In this document: one piece after another, positions 18,660-28,594 of the stretch
Position numbering within the stretch: the first letter of the stretch is position 1
How the letters are laid out: each line of letters opens with the position of its first letter
NCBI RefSeq assembly: GCF_038396785.1
Contig: NZ_CP151087.1
Coordinates: forward strand, 310,001 to 374,000
Reading direction: 5' to 3'
Length of the DNA: 64,000 nucleotides
Origin: Sphingobacterium thalpophilum
GTDB taxonomy: Bacteria > Bacteroidota > Bacteroidia > Sphingobacteriales > Sphingobacteriaceae
Made by a program: the position numbers and the translations under genes
The notes under the pieces: model-generated
Told to the model about the DNA's origin: nothing
Seen by the model: the letters and a program-made list of their open reading frames with translations, nothing else
Database searches by the model: none

Positions 18660-19955
18660 AGACCGTTGCAAAAGTGTTTGGTTTTTATTTTATTGATATT
18701 CAAGTTTTTAATTTGTTTCTTGTTGATTTTCGTTATATTTAAGGTATGGAAAAGACAGAAAAAGTTAGCTTTGTTGATTACATGGTTCAAAGACGGAAAA
18801 TCAAGCAGGAATTCTTCGATCAGATCAATACATTGGTAAATTGGCGTCCGATTTCAAATATTATCAACAAGCATTACCACAAAGGGGAAAGCAAAATGTG
18901 ACGCCCTAGTTATTCTGGTCTTGTCCTCTTCAAAATGACACTTCTACAGACCTGGTATGGTCTGAGTGACTACGAAGTAGAAGACCGTATAAACGACAGT
19001 ATCTCCTTTAGTCGCTTTGTTGGCATCAGTTTGGACGATTCGGTTCCCGATCACAGTGTTATTAGCCGTTTTCGCAGCTCGCTGACAGAAAAGGGTGTTT
19101 ATGAGAATCTATTCAAGGAGCTGAACAAGCAGTTGAATAAACATAAAATATTGGTAAAACGTGGAGCTATCGTTGATGCCAGTATTGTTGATTCTCCGCT
19201 AAAACCAAAAGGCAAAGTTATTTACGAGATCGAAAGTGACCGTAGTGAACATCCTCGCTAAGATTCTGAGCTGGATAAAGAGAATAGTGAACAGTTATTG
19301 ATCCAACAAGAGAGCCCGGGTGTTGACCATGAAGCTCGTTGGATAAAGAAGGCTGGGAAAACACGTTATGGCTATAAAAAGCATTATGTCACCGATACAG
19401 AAGGCCTGGTTCTGGGCGTGGTAACCACTCCAGCAAATGTAAATGAAATTGCCAATCTTCAACAGGTAATATCTTCGGCTGACCTTCCAAAGGGCATCCA
19501 TATCTATGCTGACAAGGGATATCGTTCCTCTAAAAATGAGGAATTGATCAAATCAGGAAAGCTAAAAAGCAGGATCTTGCATAAGGCAAAGAAAGGAACA
19601 GCGTTAACCGAAAGAGAGAAGTTAAGAAACAAACTGATCGGCAAGATCAGGTTCAAAGTTGAACGGACCTTCGGGAGCATCCGGCGATGGTTCAACTCAA
19701 GCTGTGCAAGGTATAAGGGGATCGCCAAAATGCATACACAAAATCTAATGGAAGCCATGGCGTACAATCTTTACAGATCACCTGGGATACTTGTGTCCAA
19801 TGCAATAAAAAACACAAATTAAGCAGTTGAAAAGGCCTCAAAAAGAGGATTTTTCAAGAAAACGCAACTAGATTTCCGAATCCAAATCGGAAAAAACTGC
19901 AAAAAAAAGCAAAAATAACCGATCAGAAAATATCAACATTATTTTGCAACGGTCT
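18660..19955 (+). mobile_element. Degenerate IS5-type insertion sequence (1296 bp)
   Basis: Terminal inverted repeats are perfect over AGACCGTTGCAAAA (left from 18660; right complement ending 19955), flanked by TA on both sides (18658-18659, 19956-19957). It contains one transposase reading frame broken by two in-frame stop codons. It is unrelated in sequence to the 1472-bp IS5-type element, although both target TA. Confidence 0.88.
18746..19822 (+). pseudogene. IS5-type transposase with two in-frame nonsense codons
   Basis: One continuous frame of about 358 codons from ATG 18746 to 19822, interrupted by TGA at 18899-18901 (codon 52) and TAA at 19259-19261 (codon 172) with no frameshift. Both flanking parts align to a normal IS5 transposase: TWYGLSDYEVEDRIND, first catalytic Asp in AIVDASIVDSP, second in IYADKGYRSSKNEE, and Glu in VERTFGSIRRWFNSS. 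Each stop could come from one substitution. Probably inactive unless complemented in trans. Confidence 0.88.
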
Positions 19956-19987
19956 TATATTATGAACGCTAATTTAGATTGGATTAA

Positions 19988-20440
19988 ATGATTGAGACTA
20001 TTGTCCATACAGAAGCCGATTATACCTATACTTTATTGAGAATTGTTGAGGGTGTGATTATATTTCCCTATGGCATGCAAAAACTATTTGGATGGTTTGA
20101 GGATTTTGGCGGAGGTGTAGGTATTAGAGAAACACTTAGTACAATGAAATCAAAGAATATCCCTGTTACGTTGGGATGGTTGGTTATTTTAAGTCAATCT
20201 ATTGGAAGTATATTGCTTATAGCAGGCTGTTTGGGGAGACTTGCTGCAGGTGCTAATATCATTATTTTCCTGGGCGCGGTTTCTTTCCACATTTCAGAAG
20301 GCTGGACCATGAACTGGACTGGGAGGAAGAAAGGAGAAGGTATCGAATATTTTGTTCTTCTCCTGTCTATTTTGCTCATCGTTGCTATTAAAGGAAGTGG
20401 TGCTTTATCTATCGATCTATGGTTCTCTATAGAAGAGTAA
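19988..20440 (+). CDS. DoxX-family membrane protein
   Basis: A 150-aa protein with four hydrophobic helices and the DoxX hallmark RIVEGVIIFPYGMQKLFGWF near the N-terminus, then GGGVGIRETLSTM. DoxX relatives are small inner-membrane proteins linked to quinone or thiol oxidation, often under oxidative stress. The start is 32 bp after the end of the degenerate IS, so its native promoter was probably displaced. Function not assigned beyond the family. Confidence 0.82.
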   Translation: MIETIVHTEADYTYTLLRIVEGVIIFPYGMQKLFGWFEDFGGGVGIRETLSTMKSKNIPVTLGWLVILSQSIGSILLIAGCLGRLAAGANIIIFLGAVSFHISEGWTMNWTGRKKGEGIEYFVLLLSILLIVAIKGSGALSIDLWFSIEE

Positions 20441-20733
20441 TCAATACTTTATCACTTTAATCGTTAATCTATTTTCATCCGTATAGAATAGAAAGGAATG
20501 AAAGTTTGGAAATTTTTTTGTGATAAACGATAGATTTATAGTAATATTGTAATTGATAGATTTTATCATAAGTTACTGAAAAAACAGTGCTGTATGAAAT
20601 ATTCTTTGCTGTCAGCTGGACTGGCTAAGGGATTAATGTTCCTTAGTTTGATCCATTAAAACGCTGAAGAAAACCCTACCAACTAAGAGATTTTTTGTAT
20701 GTTTGACCTATTACAATTATAATCTAATAAACT
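20441..20733. promoter_or_regulatory. Upstream region of the sigma/FecR/SusCD locus
   Basis: A 293-bp non-coding gap. It holds a direct repeat ATAGATTTAT / ATAGATTTTAT (about 20530 and 20555) and a short hairpin CTAAGG / CCTTAG (about 20626-20645). It must contain the promoter of the sigma gene; no clear TTTG-N19-TAnnTTTG match was found. Confidence 0.4.
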
Positions 20734-21252
20734 ATGGCTTACCTATCCGAGAGTTTGTTCAGTGAGCTTTTTTTTCAATATTATGATAAAATTTATACCG
20801 GTCTGTATAAAAAGACAAATTCACATGAGATCGCACAAGATCTTACACAAATAACATTTCTCAATATCTGGAAATACAAAGATTCATTTAAATCAGATTT
20901 TCCGGTAGATGTTCAAATTTATAGGAAGGCAAAACTTGTTTTTATCGATTGGTTGCGAAAAGAGGCAAATCAAAGGGCATTGATGAATGAGCTGAGAGCA
21001 GATCTTCCAACCTCCATTCAAAATTCGTCAATAGAACTCCGTGAGGAACTTAATCAGGCCATGTTGAAACTCCCAAAGATGCGACGTAAGGTCTTCGAAC
21101 TTGCCTATATCGAAGGTTACTCACATAAAGAAATAGCCGAACAGCTTAACATTTCTGTTAAAACGGTAGATGCCCACGTCTACCAGTCTCTCCAACAGCT
21201 CAGAAAGATTTTAGCATACCTCAATCTATGTTTTATACTGTTTTTAAAATAA
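20734..21252 (+). CDS. ECF sigma factor (Bacteroidota FecI-like)
   Basis: A 172-aa sigma-70-family factor. Region 2 is residues 8-75 (LFFQYYDKIYTGLYKK, then LTQITFLNIWKYKDSF). Region 4 carries the helix-turn-helix YIEGYSHKEIAEQLNISVKT. Followed by a FecR anti-sigma gene and susC, the standard cell-surface signalling layout in which substrate binding at the SusC receptor frees the sigma to transcribe its own glycan locus. SusC here seems to lack a distinct STN signalling domain at its N-terminus, which makes the exact signal path uncertain. Confidence 0.92.
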   Translation: MAYLSESLFSELFFQYYDKIYTGLYKKTNSHEIAQDLTQITFLNIWKYKDSFKSDFPVDVQIYRKAKLVFIDWLRKEANQRALMNELRADLPTSIQNSSIELREELNQAMLKLPKMRRKVFELAYIEGYSHKEIAEQLNISVKTVDAHVYQSLQQLRKILAYLNLCFILFLK

Positions 21253-21368
21253 AATATTTATCTGAAATACAGTCTGTTATCAATTTATTGTATTCAATTT
21301 CAAAAAGGAATAGGTAATAACTGATTTTGAAACGAATAATAGGTAAAACAGTTTAAAACAAACAAGTA

Positions 21369-22427
21369 ATGTCGAATCAGAAGTATACTTCCCAAGAAAT
21401 TGACCAATTTTTGGCAAACCAGTGTACAGCCGAAGAAGCGAAGTCAATTGCTCGCTACTTGGAGGAGAACACAGAGGAGCTGGATAAAATCGAAATCTTC
21501 GAACATCTTGTAGAAGAGGAAATGATCGTTATTGCCGCTGATCAAAAAGAACTGTTTTTAGGAACATTAATTCAGCCGAATAAAATTGTACCACTATGGA
21601 GGAAATATCTCGCAGTAGCCAGTCTTATTGCTGTTTTTCTAACAAGTGTATTCTTAATTTATAGGCTTCAGAATGATAGCGTCCCTATAAAATCAAAAGA
21701 TGAAATAAATTATGTAGAAATAGCAAATCAGTCTTTACAAGATACATTGATCATCTTGCCAGACCATTCACGTATCTTAATGAACCCAAAGTCTAAACTC
21801 AGGTACCCATTTGATTTTAAAACAAATAGAAGTATCCGGCAATTAGCTGGAAGTATCCTTTATAAAGTAGCTAAGGACAGTGTCCATCCATTTCGTGTAA
21901 ATTTAGATGATATTGTCACACAAGCTGTCGGAACAGAATTTTGGGTTTCAAAGCAACACAATGAGATTGCCATTACTCTTTTGGAGGGAAGGGTGAAACT
22001 TAATTCACTTGATCCTTATTACGAATTAAAAGATCTCTATTTAGAGCCGGGACAAATCTGTAAAATCGATAAAAATAACCGCAAATTGAATATTGCACAA
22101 CTTGTAACAACGCATCATACAGCTTCTGTACCAAATAGGTCACAAAGGCCATATTTCGGACAGGGTCTTGAAGGTGTCACATGGTCAACTGATGAAGTGG
22201 TTTTTGATCAGGTACAGCTAAATCGACTCATTGGTCAACTGGAGCAACAGTATCATGTAAAAATAAATGTCGATGGTGTCAATCTTCAAAAGCAATCATT
22301 TACCGGGCGTGTATTTGTAACAGATTCTTTAGAGACCCTTTTACAGGCTATCTGTGAAATAAATAATCTAGATTATAGCATTAAAAACAAGACATATTAT
22401 ATTAAACCTAAATCCAAGAACAAATAG
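21369..22427 (+). CDS. FecR-family anti-sigma factor with DUF4974
   Basis: A 352-aa inner-membrane regulator: cytoplasmic N-terminal sigma-binding part (residues 1-75), one membrane helix (about 78-97, YLAVASLIAVFLTSVFLIY), a periplasmic FecR domain (QLAGSILYKVAKDSVHPF, then GTEFWVS) and a C-terminal DUF4974 domain (VFDQVQLNRLIGQLEQQYHV). It starts 117 bp after the sigma gene and ends 28 bp before susC. Predicted to hold the upstream sigma inactive until SusC senses its ligand. Confidence 0.93.
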   Translation: MSNQKYTSQEIDQFLANQCTAEEAKSIARYLEENTEELDKIEIFEHLVEEEMIVIAADQKELFLGTLIQPNKIVPLWRKYLAVASLIAVFLTSVFLIYRLQNDSVPIKSKDEINYVEIANQSLQDTLIILPDHSRILMNPKSKLRYPFDFKTNRSIRQLAGSILYKVAKDSVHPFRVNLDDIVTQAVGTEFWVSKQHNEIAITLLEGRVKLNSLDPYYELKDLYLEPGQICKIDKNNRKLNIAQLVTTHHTASVPNRSQRPYFGQGLEGVTWSTDEVVFDQVQLNRLIGQLEQQYHVKINVDGVNLQKQSFTGRVFVTDSLETLLQAICEINNLDYSIKNKTYYIKPKSKNK

Positions 22428-22455
22428 ATAATCCTAAAAATTAAGTAAACCTTTT

Positions 22456-25400
22456 ATGAACTATAGAAATTTTAAATCAGGAGCATTGACCATGCTTTTA
22501 CTGAGCGGGGGAACTTTGCTTTATGCGCAGCAACGAATACAAGTCAATGGAAAAGTATTGTCAAAAGATGGTGTTTCACTTCCAGGAACAAGTATCACTG
22601 TAAAAGACAATCGGACTGGTCAAAAAGCAATTTTTTCAGCCGGCGACAAAGGACTATTTCAATTGAAAAATATAAAAGTCAACGAATTATATAACCTTTA
22701 TTTTGAGCACCTTGGATATTTGCCCGATTCTGTGACCAATTTTAGAGTGTATGGTAATGAAAATAATGCCTTACTGATCCGATTGATAGCCAAGGAGCAG
22801 CGATTGGATGATGTGATAGTGATCGGCTACGGTACGCAAAGTAAAAGTAATATTACCGGAGCTATATCTTCTGTAAAAGCAAAAGATCTGGTGGACATGC
22901 CCGTAAGCAGACTGGAGGATGCATTAAAAGGGCGGGCTTCAGGAGTCAATATTACGGCCAATTCCGGTTTACCTGGAACAACTTCCACGGTTAATATCAG
23001 AGGTATTACCTCAATTAATGGCGGCAATCCGCTCTATGTGGTCGACGGGATCCCTGTAGAGGGCGGAATAGATTATTTAAATCCTTCAGATATAGCATCA
23101 ATTGAAGTACTCAAAGATGGAGCATCCGCTGCAATTTATGGTACAAAAGCTGGTGCCGGGGTTATTATCGTATCCACAAAAAAGGGGGCGATAGGCAAAA
23201 TAAAATTGAATTTTAACGGATATTATGGTTTCCAGCAACCTGAAAGAAGAGTGAAGGTCGCAACAGGGGAGCAGTATGCAATTTTGCGAAATGAATCCTT
23301 TTTAGCAGCCAACCCAGATAAACCGCTCTTGTTTTCTGATCCAAAGTCGTTTGGGAGAGGCACGGACTGGCAAGACCAGATATTTAATAATTCGGCTCCG
23401 ATTAGCAATCAGGAATTAAGCATCAATGGCGGAAACGATAAATCTACTTTTTATATTTCTGCTGGTCACTATGCACAGGACGGTATTGTATTATCCGATA
23501 TTTCCAAATACAGACGATATACCATGCGCATTAATTCGTCTCATAAAATATTTGATTGGCTTACTTTTTCAGAAAATATTTCCTACGCAAAAACTAAAAA
23601 TAAAATAGAAGTTTCTGAAAATAACTATTTGGGAGGTACACCGCTTATTTCCGCATTGAATTTAGATCCATTGACACCAGTCGTTGTTACCGATCCCAAA
23701 CAAATAAATGCTGAGCCCTATCTTTCCAATAAAGATCTTTTGATGTACGATAATAGTGGAAACCCCTATGGCATATCAAAATATGTCAAGGAAATGGCCA
23801 ATCCTTTAGCCTATGCAAAAACCAAAGCTGGAAATTTTTATTGGGGAGATAAGTTTGCAGGGAGCGCTTTTTTGGAGGCAGAACCAATTAAAGATCTAAA
23901 ATTGCGGTCTACGATCGGCTTTGATTACGCCTTCTGGGGGATGGAAGCATTTAATCCAAGATATTACCTCAACGAGGTCTTTTCCAATCGGGGGAGCAAT
24001 AGCTATAATCGGGACATGAATAAGGCATTAACTTGGATCTGGACAAATACCATGAACTATGAACGAAGATTTGGCTTACATCAGGCAACCATATTATTGG
24101 GTACAGAAGCCATCGATAGGTCTGCCCAGTTTGGACTAAATGGTAATTTCCTTAATTTGCCAGTGGACAATTTCAAAGATGCCAGTCTAAATTTTCCGAC
24201 GATTCCATCCAATACCGTTGCAACAGGCTGGGAAGCTCAGCCCTATACAATGGCCTCCTATTTTGTCAGAGGTACTTATAATTATGACGGTCGTTATCTA
24301 TTTACAGGCGTAGTTCGTCGTGATGGTTCGAGCCATTTTGGACGAAATAATCTATATGCTACTTTTCCCGCAGTTTCGTTGGGTTGGGTTTTGTCCAAGG
24401 AACCCTTTTTGAAAAATAGTACAGTGGTTAATTTTCTCAAACTTAGGGTTGGCTATGGCGTTACAGGCAATGAAAATATAGCTCCATTTTTATTTGTTTC
24501 AACGGTTGGCGGAGCGGGAATGTACGTGGTCGGTGATAAAATAGAAGTAGGGAATGCACCTCAGGCTCCGGCAAACCAAGATTTAAAATGGGAACGGATT
24601 GCTCAGAGTAATATCGGTCTGGATGGTAAGCTATTTGACTATTTCAATTTCAGTATTGATTACTATCAGAAGAAAACATCCGATATGTTATTGGCTGTTA
24701 CATTACCATCTTATTTAGGAGCGACAGCTAGCCCTTACGGTAATATTGCTTCAATGCGGAATAATGGTGTAGAGGTAGAGCTGGGATATCAACGAAATCT
24801 TGGTGGTGTGGGAATTGATGTTTCAGGAAATGCGTCCTATGTCCGTAACGAGATAACAGATTTAGGAGTCAACGCCTTCTTCGCAGGAGCCGGTTTTCAG
24901 GCGGCATCCTATGAAATAAGTCGTAAAATGGTGGGGCAGCCGATGAATTTCTTTTATGGTTTTCAAAACATGGGGATTTTTCAATCAGCGACAGAAGTAG
25001 ATCAATATCGGAGTGCTAAGGGTGAGTTGATTCAACCGGAAGCAAAACCTGGCGATTTCAAATGGGCAGATTTGAACCAAAATGGCAAAATAGATGCTGA
25101 TGACCGTACCTATCTGGGGGACCCAACACCACATTGGACCTTTGGCTTGAATCTGGGACTAAAATATAAAGACTTTGATATGAAGATTTTTGGCCAGGGT
25201 GTCGCTGGTAACAAAATTTTTCAACAGTTACGGCGGCTAGACCTAGCTAACGCCAACTATATGGCCGCTGCATTGGACCGTTGGACAGGCCCGGGCACGA
25301 GTGATCAATATCCCCGGTTAACAGATAACGATTTGAATGGAAACTTCACCAATCCAAGTTCATTTTATCTGCATAATGGTGCCTTTTTTAGAATTAAGAC

Positions 25401-25608
25401 ATTGCAACTAGGTTATAATTTCCCTACCACACTTTTGGAGAAGATCAACATGAGCCATGCAAGAGTTTATCTCAGCGGTAATAACCTCTTCACGTTCACG
25501 GAGTATGATGGTTATGACCCCGAAATAGGGGGTGGTTTATTTGGGATCGACCGTGGAATATACCCACAGGCACGCTCATTCACATTAGGTTTAAATATTA
25601 CATTTTAA
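22456..25608 (+). CDS. SusC/RagA-family TonB-linked outer-membrane transporter
   Basis: A 1050-aa TonB-dependent barrel. Signal peptide ends near LLYAQQ. A carboxypeptidase-D-like domain (about 27-110) is followed by the SusC/RagA signature DDVIVIGYGTQSKSNITGAI and the plug domain with NIRGITSINGGNPLYVVDG. The C-terminal 800 residues form the barrel and end in SFTLGLNITF. Works as a pedestal-bin complex with the SusD protein encoded 11 bp downstream. The GH18-like neighbour suggests a GlcNAc-containing glycan (chitin or N-glycan fragments) as cargo; this is inferred. Confidence 0.97.
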   Translation: MNYRNFKSGALTMLLLSGGTLLYAQQRIQVNGKVLSKDGVSLPGTSITVKDNRTGQKAIFSAGDKGLFQLKNIKVNELYNLYFEHLGYLPDSVTNFRVYGNENNALLIRLIAKEQRLDDVIVIGYGTQSKSNITGAISSVKAKDLVDMPVSRLEDALKGRASGVNITANSGLPGTTSTVNIRGITSINGGNPLYVVDGIPVEGGIDYLNPSDIASIEVLKDGASAAIYGTKAGAGVIIVSTKKGAIGKIKLNFNGYYGFQQPERRVKVATGEQYAILRNESFLAANPDKPLLFSDPKSFGRGTDWQDQIFNNSAPISNQELSINGGNDKSTFYISAGHYAQDGIVLSDISKYRRYTMRINSSHKIFDWLTFSENISYAKTKNKIEVSENNYLGGTPLISALNLDPLTPVVVTDPKQINAEPYLSNKDLLMYDNSGNPYGISKYVKEMANPLAYAKTKAGNFYWGDKFAGSAFLEAEPIKDLKLRSTIGFDYAFWGMEAFNPRYYLNEVFSNRGSNSYNRDMNKALTWIWTNTMNYERRFGLHQATILLGTEAIDRSAQFGLNGNFLNLPVDNFKDASLNFPTIPSNTVATGWEAQPYTMASYFVRGTYNYDGRYLFTGVVRRDGSSHFGRNNLYATFPAVSLGWVLSKEPFLKNSTVVNFLKLRVGYGVTGNENIAPFLFVSTVGGAGMYVVGDKIEVGNAPQAPANQDLKWERIAQSNIGLDGKLFDYFNFSIDYYQKKTSDMLLAVTLPSYLGATASPYGNIASMRNNGVEVELGYQRNLGGVGIDVSGNASYVRNEITDLGVNAFFAGAGFQAASYEISRKMVGQPMNFFYGFQNMGIFQSATEVDQYRSAKGELIQPEAKPGDFKWADLNQNGKIDADDRTYLGDPTPHWTFGLNLGLKYKDFDMKIFGQGVAGNKIFQQLRRLDLANANYMAAALDRWTGPGTSDQYPRLTDNDLNGNFTNPSSFYLHNGAFFRIKTLQLGYNFPTTLLEKINMSHARVYLSGNNLFTFTEYDGYDPEIGGGLFGIDRGIYPQARSFTLGLNITF

Positions 25609-25619
25609 TTTTCAACACA

Positions 25620-27140
25620 ATGAAAAGAGATAATAAAATACAACTAATCATTTTGCTCTTGACCCTGTTTTTCTTTGAAAGCTGTTCGAAAGGTTTTTTA
25701 ATAGATGATCCTAAAGGGAAAAAACTGGAAACCAATTATTTCAAGACGAGTGAGGAGCTTTACAGCGGATTAATAGCTGCTTATTCCGTATTGTCCAGAG
25801 AGATTTCAGATAGATCAAGTAGCTGGTATAACAGTAAGTTGGTGCCGTTAAATGCGGCATCAGATGAATGTTATGCCGGCGGTGGAAATTCGAGTGACCA
25901 ACCCGCATGGCAGGCCATGTCGAACTATAAGACATTGACCCCTACAGTCGGGCCTCAATCCGGATTCTGGGGAAATAATTTCGATGGTATATACCGATCC
26001 AATCTTGTGATCGAGAAAGCTCAGGAAAATATAGCTGATCTAACAGACGCAAATAGAAGTCGCTTTGTTGCGGAAGCAAAATTTCTGAGAGCCTATTTCT
26101 ATTTTGAATTAGTACGGTTATTTAAAAATGTACCCTTAATTCTCGGTCCTATTTCCGCGGATAAATGGTATACCATTGCGCAGGTTCCAGCTGGTGAAAC
26201 TTATGCTCAAATTGAGAAAGATCTTAAGGAATCCATAACCATTCTTCCGGAAGTTTTGCCCACAACGGAAAATGGACGAGCGACCCGTGGGGCCGCGATG
26301 GCCTTATTGGGCAAAGTGATCTTATTTCAAAATAAAGAGGACCGAATGTATGAAGCAGCCGAATATTTTGAAAAGGTGTCTGGCTCGGGGCATTATCAGC
26401 TGCTTACAAAGTATGGGGAAATTTTTGATCCAACTCATAAATTCAACGCTGAATCAATTTTAGAGATCCCACATACAAATGCACAAAACGCCACCTGGGA
26501 ACATGGGTATATTCTAGGTAATATTTACCCTACAATTATCGGTCCCCGTGCATATTCCGGACCGATTTACTTTAGTGGTGGTTATGGGTTTAATCCCATT
26601 ATTGAAAAGTTTGCATTGGAGATGAAAGGAGATCCACGCTATCCTTATACCATTGCAAATATAGATAGCCTAGTCAAAAATAATGTCGGTGCAAGCTATA
26701 GTCAGGGATATCAAAACTCGGGTTATTTTATACAAAAATTTGCACCATTAAAGAAGTTTGAATCCACTACGGGGATTGCAGAGATAAATTGGCCAAATAA
26801 TTATATCGAAATACGATTAGCCGATGTCTATTTAATGGCAGCTGAAGCCTTGTTGCGTTCGGGGCGGCCAACTGTAGGAAGCCATTCTGCGCAGTGGTTT
26901 TTGGATCAGGTTAGAAAAAGAGTGAATTTGGTCAGTATTCCCGCCACACTTGACAATATCTATCAGGAGAGAAAACTGGAGTTAGCAACCGAGGGGCATC
27001 GATGGTATGATCTTGTGAGAACCGGAAAGGCAAAAGGAGCCCTGGCATTTAAAGGATTTGAATTGAACAAAAACGAAATTTTGCCTATTCCATTGAATGA
27101 ACTAAACAATACCAAAATAAAACAAAACCCAAATTATTAA
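25620..27140 (+). CDS. SusD/RagB-family glycan-binding lipoprotein
   Basis: A 506-aa outer-surface lipoprotein with lipobox FFFESCSKG (Cys about 22). It has SusD-type TPR helices (FVAEAKFLRAYFYFELVRLF, AAMALLGKVILF) and the C-terminal signature YQERKLELATEGHRWYDLVR, ending NEILPIPLNELN. It lids the SusC barrel and binds the glycan. Three bp separate it from the GH18-like gene, so the three are one transcript. Confidence 0.96.
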   Translation: MKRDNKIQLIILLLTLFFFESCSKGFLIDDPKGKKLETNYFKTSEELYSGLIAAYSVLSREISDRSSSWYNSKLVPLNAASDECYAGGGNSSDQPAWQAMSNYKTLTPTVGPQSGFWGNNFDGIYRSNLVIEKAQENIADLTDANRSRFVAEAKFLRAYFYFELVRLFKNVPLILGPISADKWYTIAQVPAGETYAQIEKDLKESITILPEVLPTTENGRATRGAAMALLGKVILFQNKEDRMYEAAEYFEKVSGSGHYQLLTKYGEIFDPTHKFNAESILEIPHTNAQNATWEHGYILGNIYPTIIGPRAYSGPIYFSGGYGFNPIIEKFALEMKGDPRYPYTIANIDSLVKNNVGASYSQGYQNSGYFIQKFAPLKKFESTTGIAEINWPNNYIEIRLADVYLMAAEALLRSGRPTVGSHSAQWFLDQVRKRVNLVSIPATLDNIYQERKLELATEGHRWYDLVRTGKAKGALAFKGFELNKNEILPIPLNELNNTKIKQNPNY

Positions 27141-27143
27141 ATT

Positions 27144-28496
27144 ATGAAAACACTTAAATTGAGCTTATTGAGTATGGCTATTGGCAGCCTGCTTATTGCT
27201 GGCGCATGTCAAAAGGAAATCGCTACCATTGGATCCCCTACAAAGGGTGACTTCGATGTTATTCAGCGAGATGACAATCATTTTGTACTGATCAACAAAA
27301 CAAAAGGGAGTAATATTTCCACCTGGAATATTCCAAATTTAGGAAAAAGCTTTCAGGGAGATTCTGTATCACTTTATATTGGTGGATCGGGCACTTATGA
27401 TGTGTTGCTATATCCTGCTACAAAGGGTGGGATAGACTCTGTTGTGAAACAGATAAAAGTTGCGAAAAATGATCCCGTACTATTTAAGAAACAAAGCGAT
27501 ATTGTCGTATCGGGCTGGTACAATGATGGCTGGAATGCGGAGAGCCATCAAATATATATGAATAATAATACATTGTTTTCGGAAGTCAATCCCTATTGGT
27601 ACAATTTGGGAACAGGAACTGATGCAATAGGTAAAACAGTCGCAGATGGTTCAATCTACGAGCGTAGTTATGCATTCAATGCAAGTATGATAACCCAGGT
27701 GCGTAATAAAGGCGATCTATTTATCCCTACAGTGGGTGATATGTCAACAGGTCAGTTAAATACGATTTTGTCTAATACAACAGCACGGCAAAATTTGATA
27801 AACAACCTCGTAAATAAAGCAATACAGCGTAACTATGATGGTTGGGACCTAAATTTTGAACATGCAAATGAAAGTGGTAAACAAGCTTTCTCATTGTTTG
27901 TCCATGATTTAGGTGCAGCTCTCCAAGCCCAAGGTAAAGTTTTGGATGTTACCATCGGCGGATTTGAAAATGCAACCAAAGAATCCTATTGGATATTTGA
28001 TTATGATGGCTTGAATATTCCCCAGGTGAGATACATTAAAATCATGGCATATGATCAGTTTTTAGGCCCCAATCCGTCGCTCAACCCTGTTGGGGACATT
28101 AACTGGGTGGAAGATATTCTAAATTATGCGATAACGACTAGGGGAGTACCTGCAAAAAAAATAATATTAGGCATTGCCAATTATGGTTGGTCCTTTAAAC
28201 AAAATCCTACAACGCAAAATATGGAAATTATTTATCCGTTTACGACTTATAGTCAATATATGGCGAAGGCAGGATTTGCGAGTTGGTATCAGCCTTGGTG
28301 TGAAGAGCTCTATGGCGAATGGACCGAAAACGGAATATATCATGCTGCATTTTTTAACAATGCAGAAAGTGTCGGTAAACGGCTTGCACTGGTAAATACC
28401 TATGGTATTGCAGGGGTTTGTTTTTGGGTTTTAGGACGTGAAGACGCTGCGATTTATTCGAATAAAATCCCTACTATTTTAGGTGCAGGACGGTAA
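27144..28496 (+). CDS. GH18-like surface lipoprotein (chitinase/endo-glycosidase family)
   Basis: A 450-aa lipoprotein (lipobox LLIAGACQK). Residues about 30-110 look like a PKD- or SusE-like beta domain; residues 125-445 form a GH18 TIM barrel. The catalytic strand reads YDGWDLNFEHA, matching DGxDxDxE except that the third acidic position is Asn; the general-acid Glu is present. Other GH18 features are IMAYDQF (MxYD-like), GIANYGWSFK and the final Trp in GVCFWVLGREDAAIY. Probably cuts or binds GlcNAc-type glycan for the SusCD pair. The Asp-to-Asn change could alter activity or make it binding-only. Confidence 0.8.
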   Translation: MKTLKLSLLSMAIGSLLIAGACQKEIATIGSPTKGDFDVIQRDDNHFVLINKTKGSNISTWNIPNLGKSFQGDSVSLYIGGSGTYDVLLYPATKGGIDSVVKQIKVAKNDPVLFKKQSDIVVSGWYNDGWNAESHQIYMNNNTLFSEVNPYWYNLGTGTDAIGKTVADGSIYERSYAFNASMITQVRNKGDLFIPTVGDMSTGQLNTILSNTTARQNLINNLVNKAIQRNYDGWDLNFEHANESGKQAFSLFVHDLGAALQAQGKVLDVTIGGFENATKESYWIFDYDGLNIPQVRYIKIMAYDQFLGPNPSLNPVGDINWVEDILNYAITTRGVPAKKIILGIANYGWSFKQNPTTQNMEIIYPFTTYSQYMAKAGFASWYQPWCEELYGEWTENGIYHAAFFNNAESVGKRLALVNTYGIAGVCFWVLGREDAAIYSNKIPTILGAGR

Positions 28497-28522
28497 ACCG
28501 TAAAATTGCAGTTGCAAGAGTA

Positions 28523-28555
28523 CAACAGCCAAATGAGCAAATCATTTGGCTGTTG
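28523..28555. terminator. Terminator at the end of the SusCD-GH18 operon
   Basis: CAACAGCCAAATGA / TCATTTGGCTGTTG (14-bp perfect stem, 5-nt loop) followed by TATTT. Confidence 0.88.
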
Positions 28556-28594
28556 TATTTCAGACCTTTGGTGGAGATTATAGATATATCAAGT

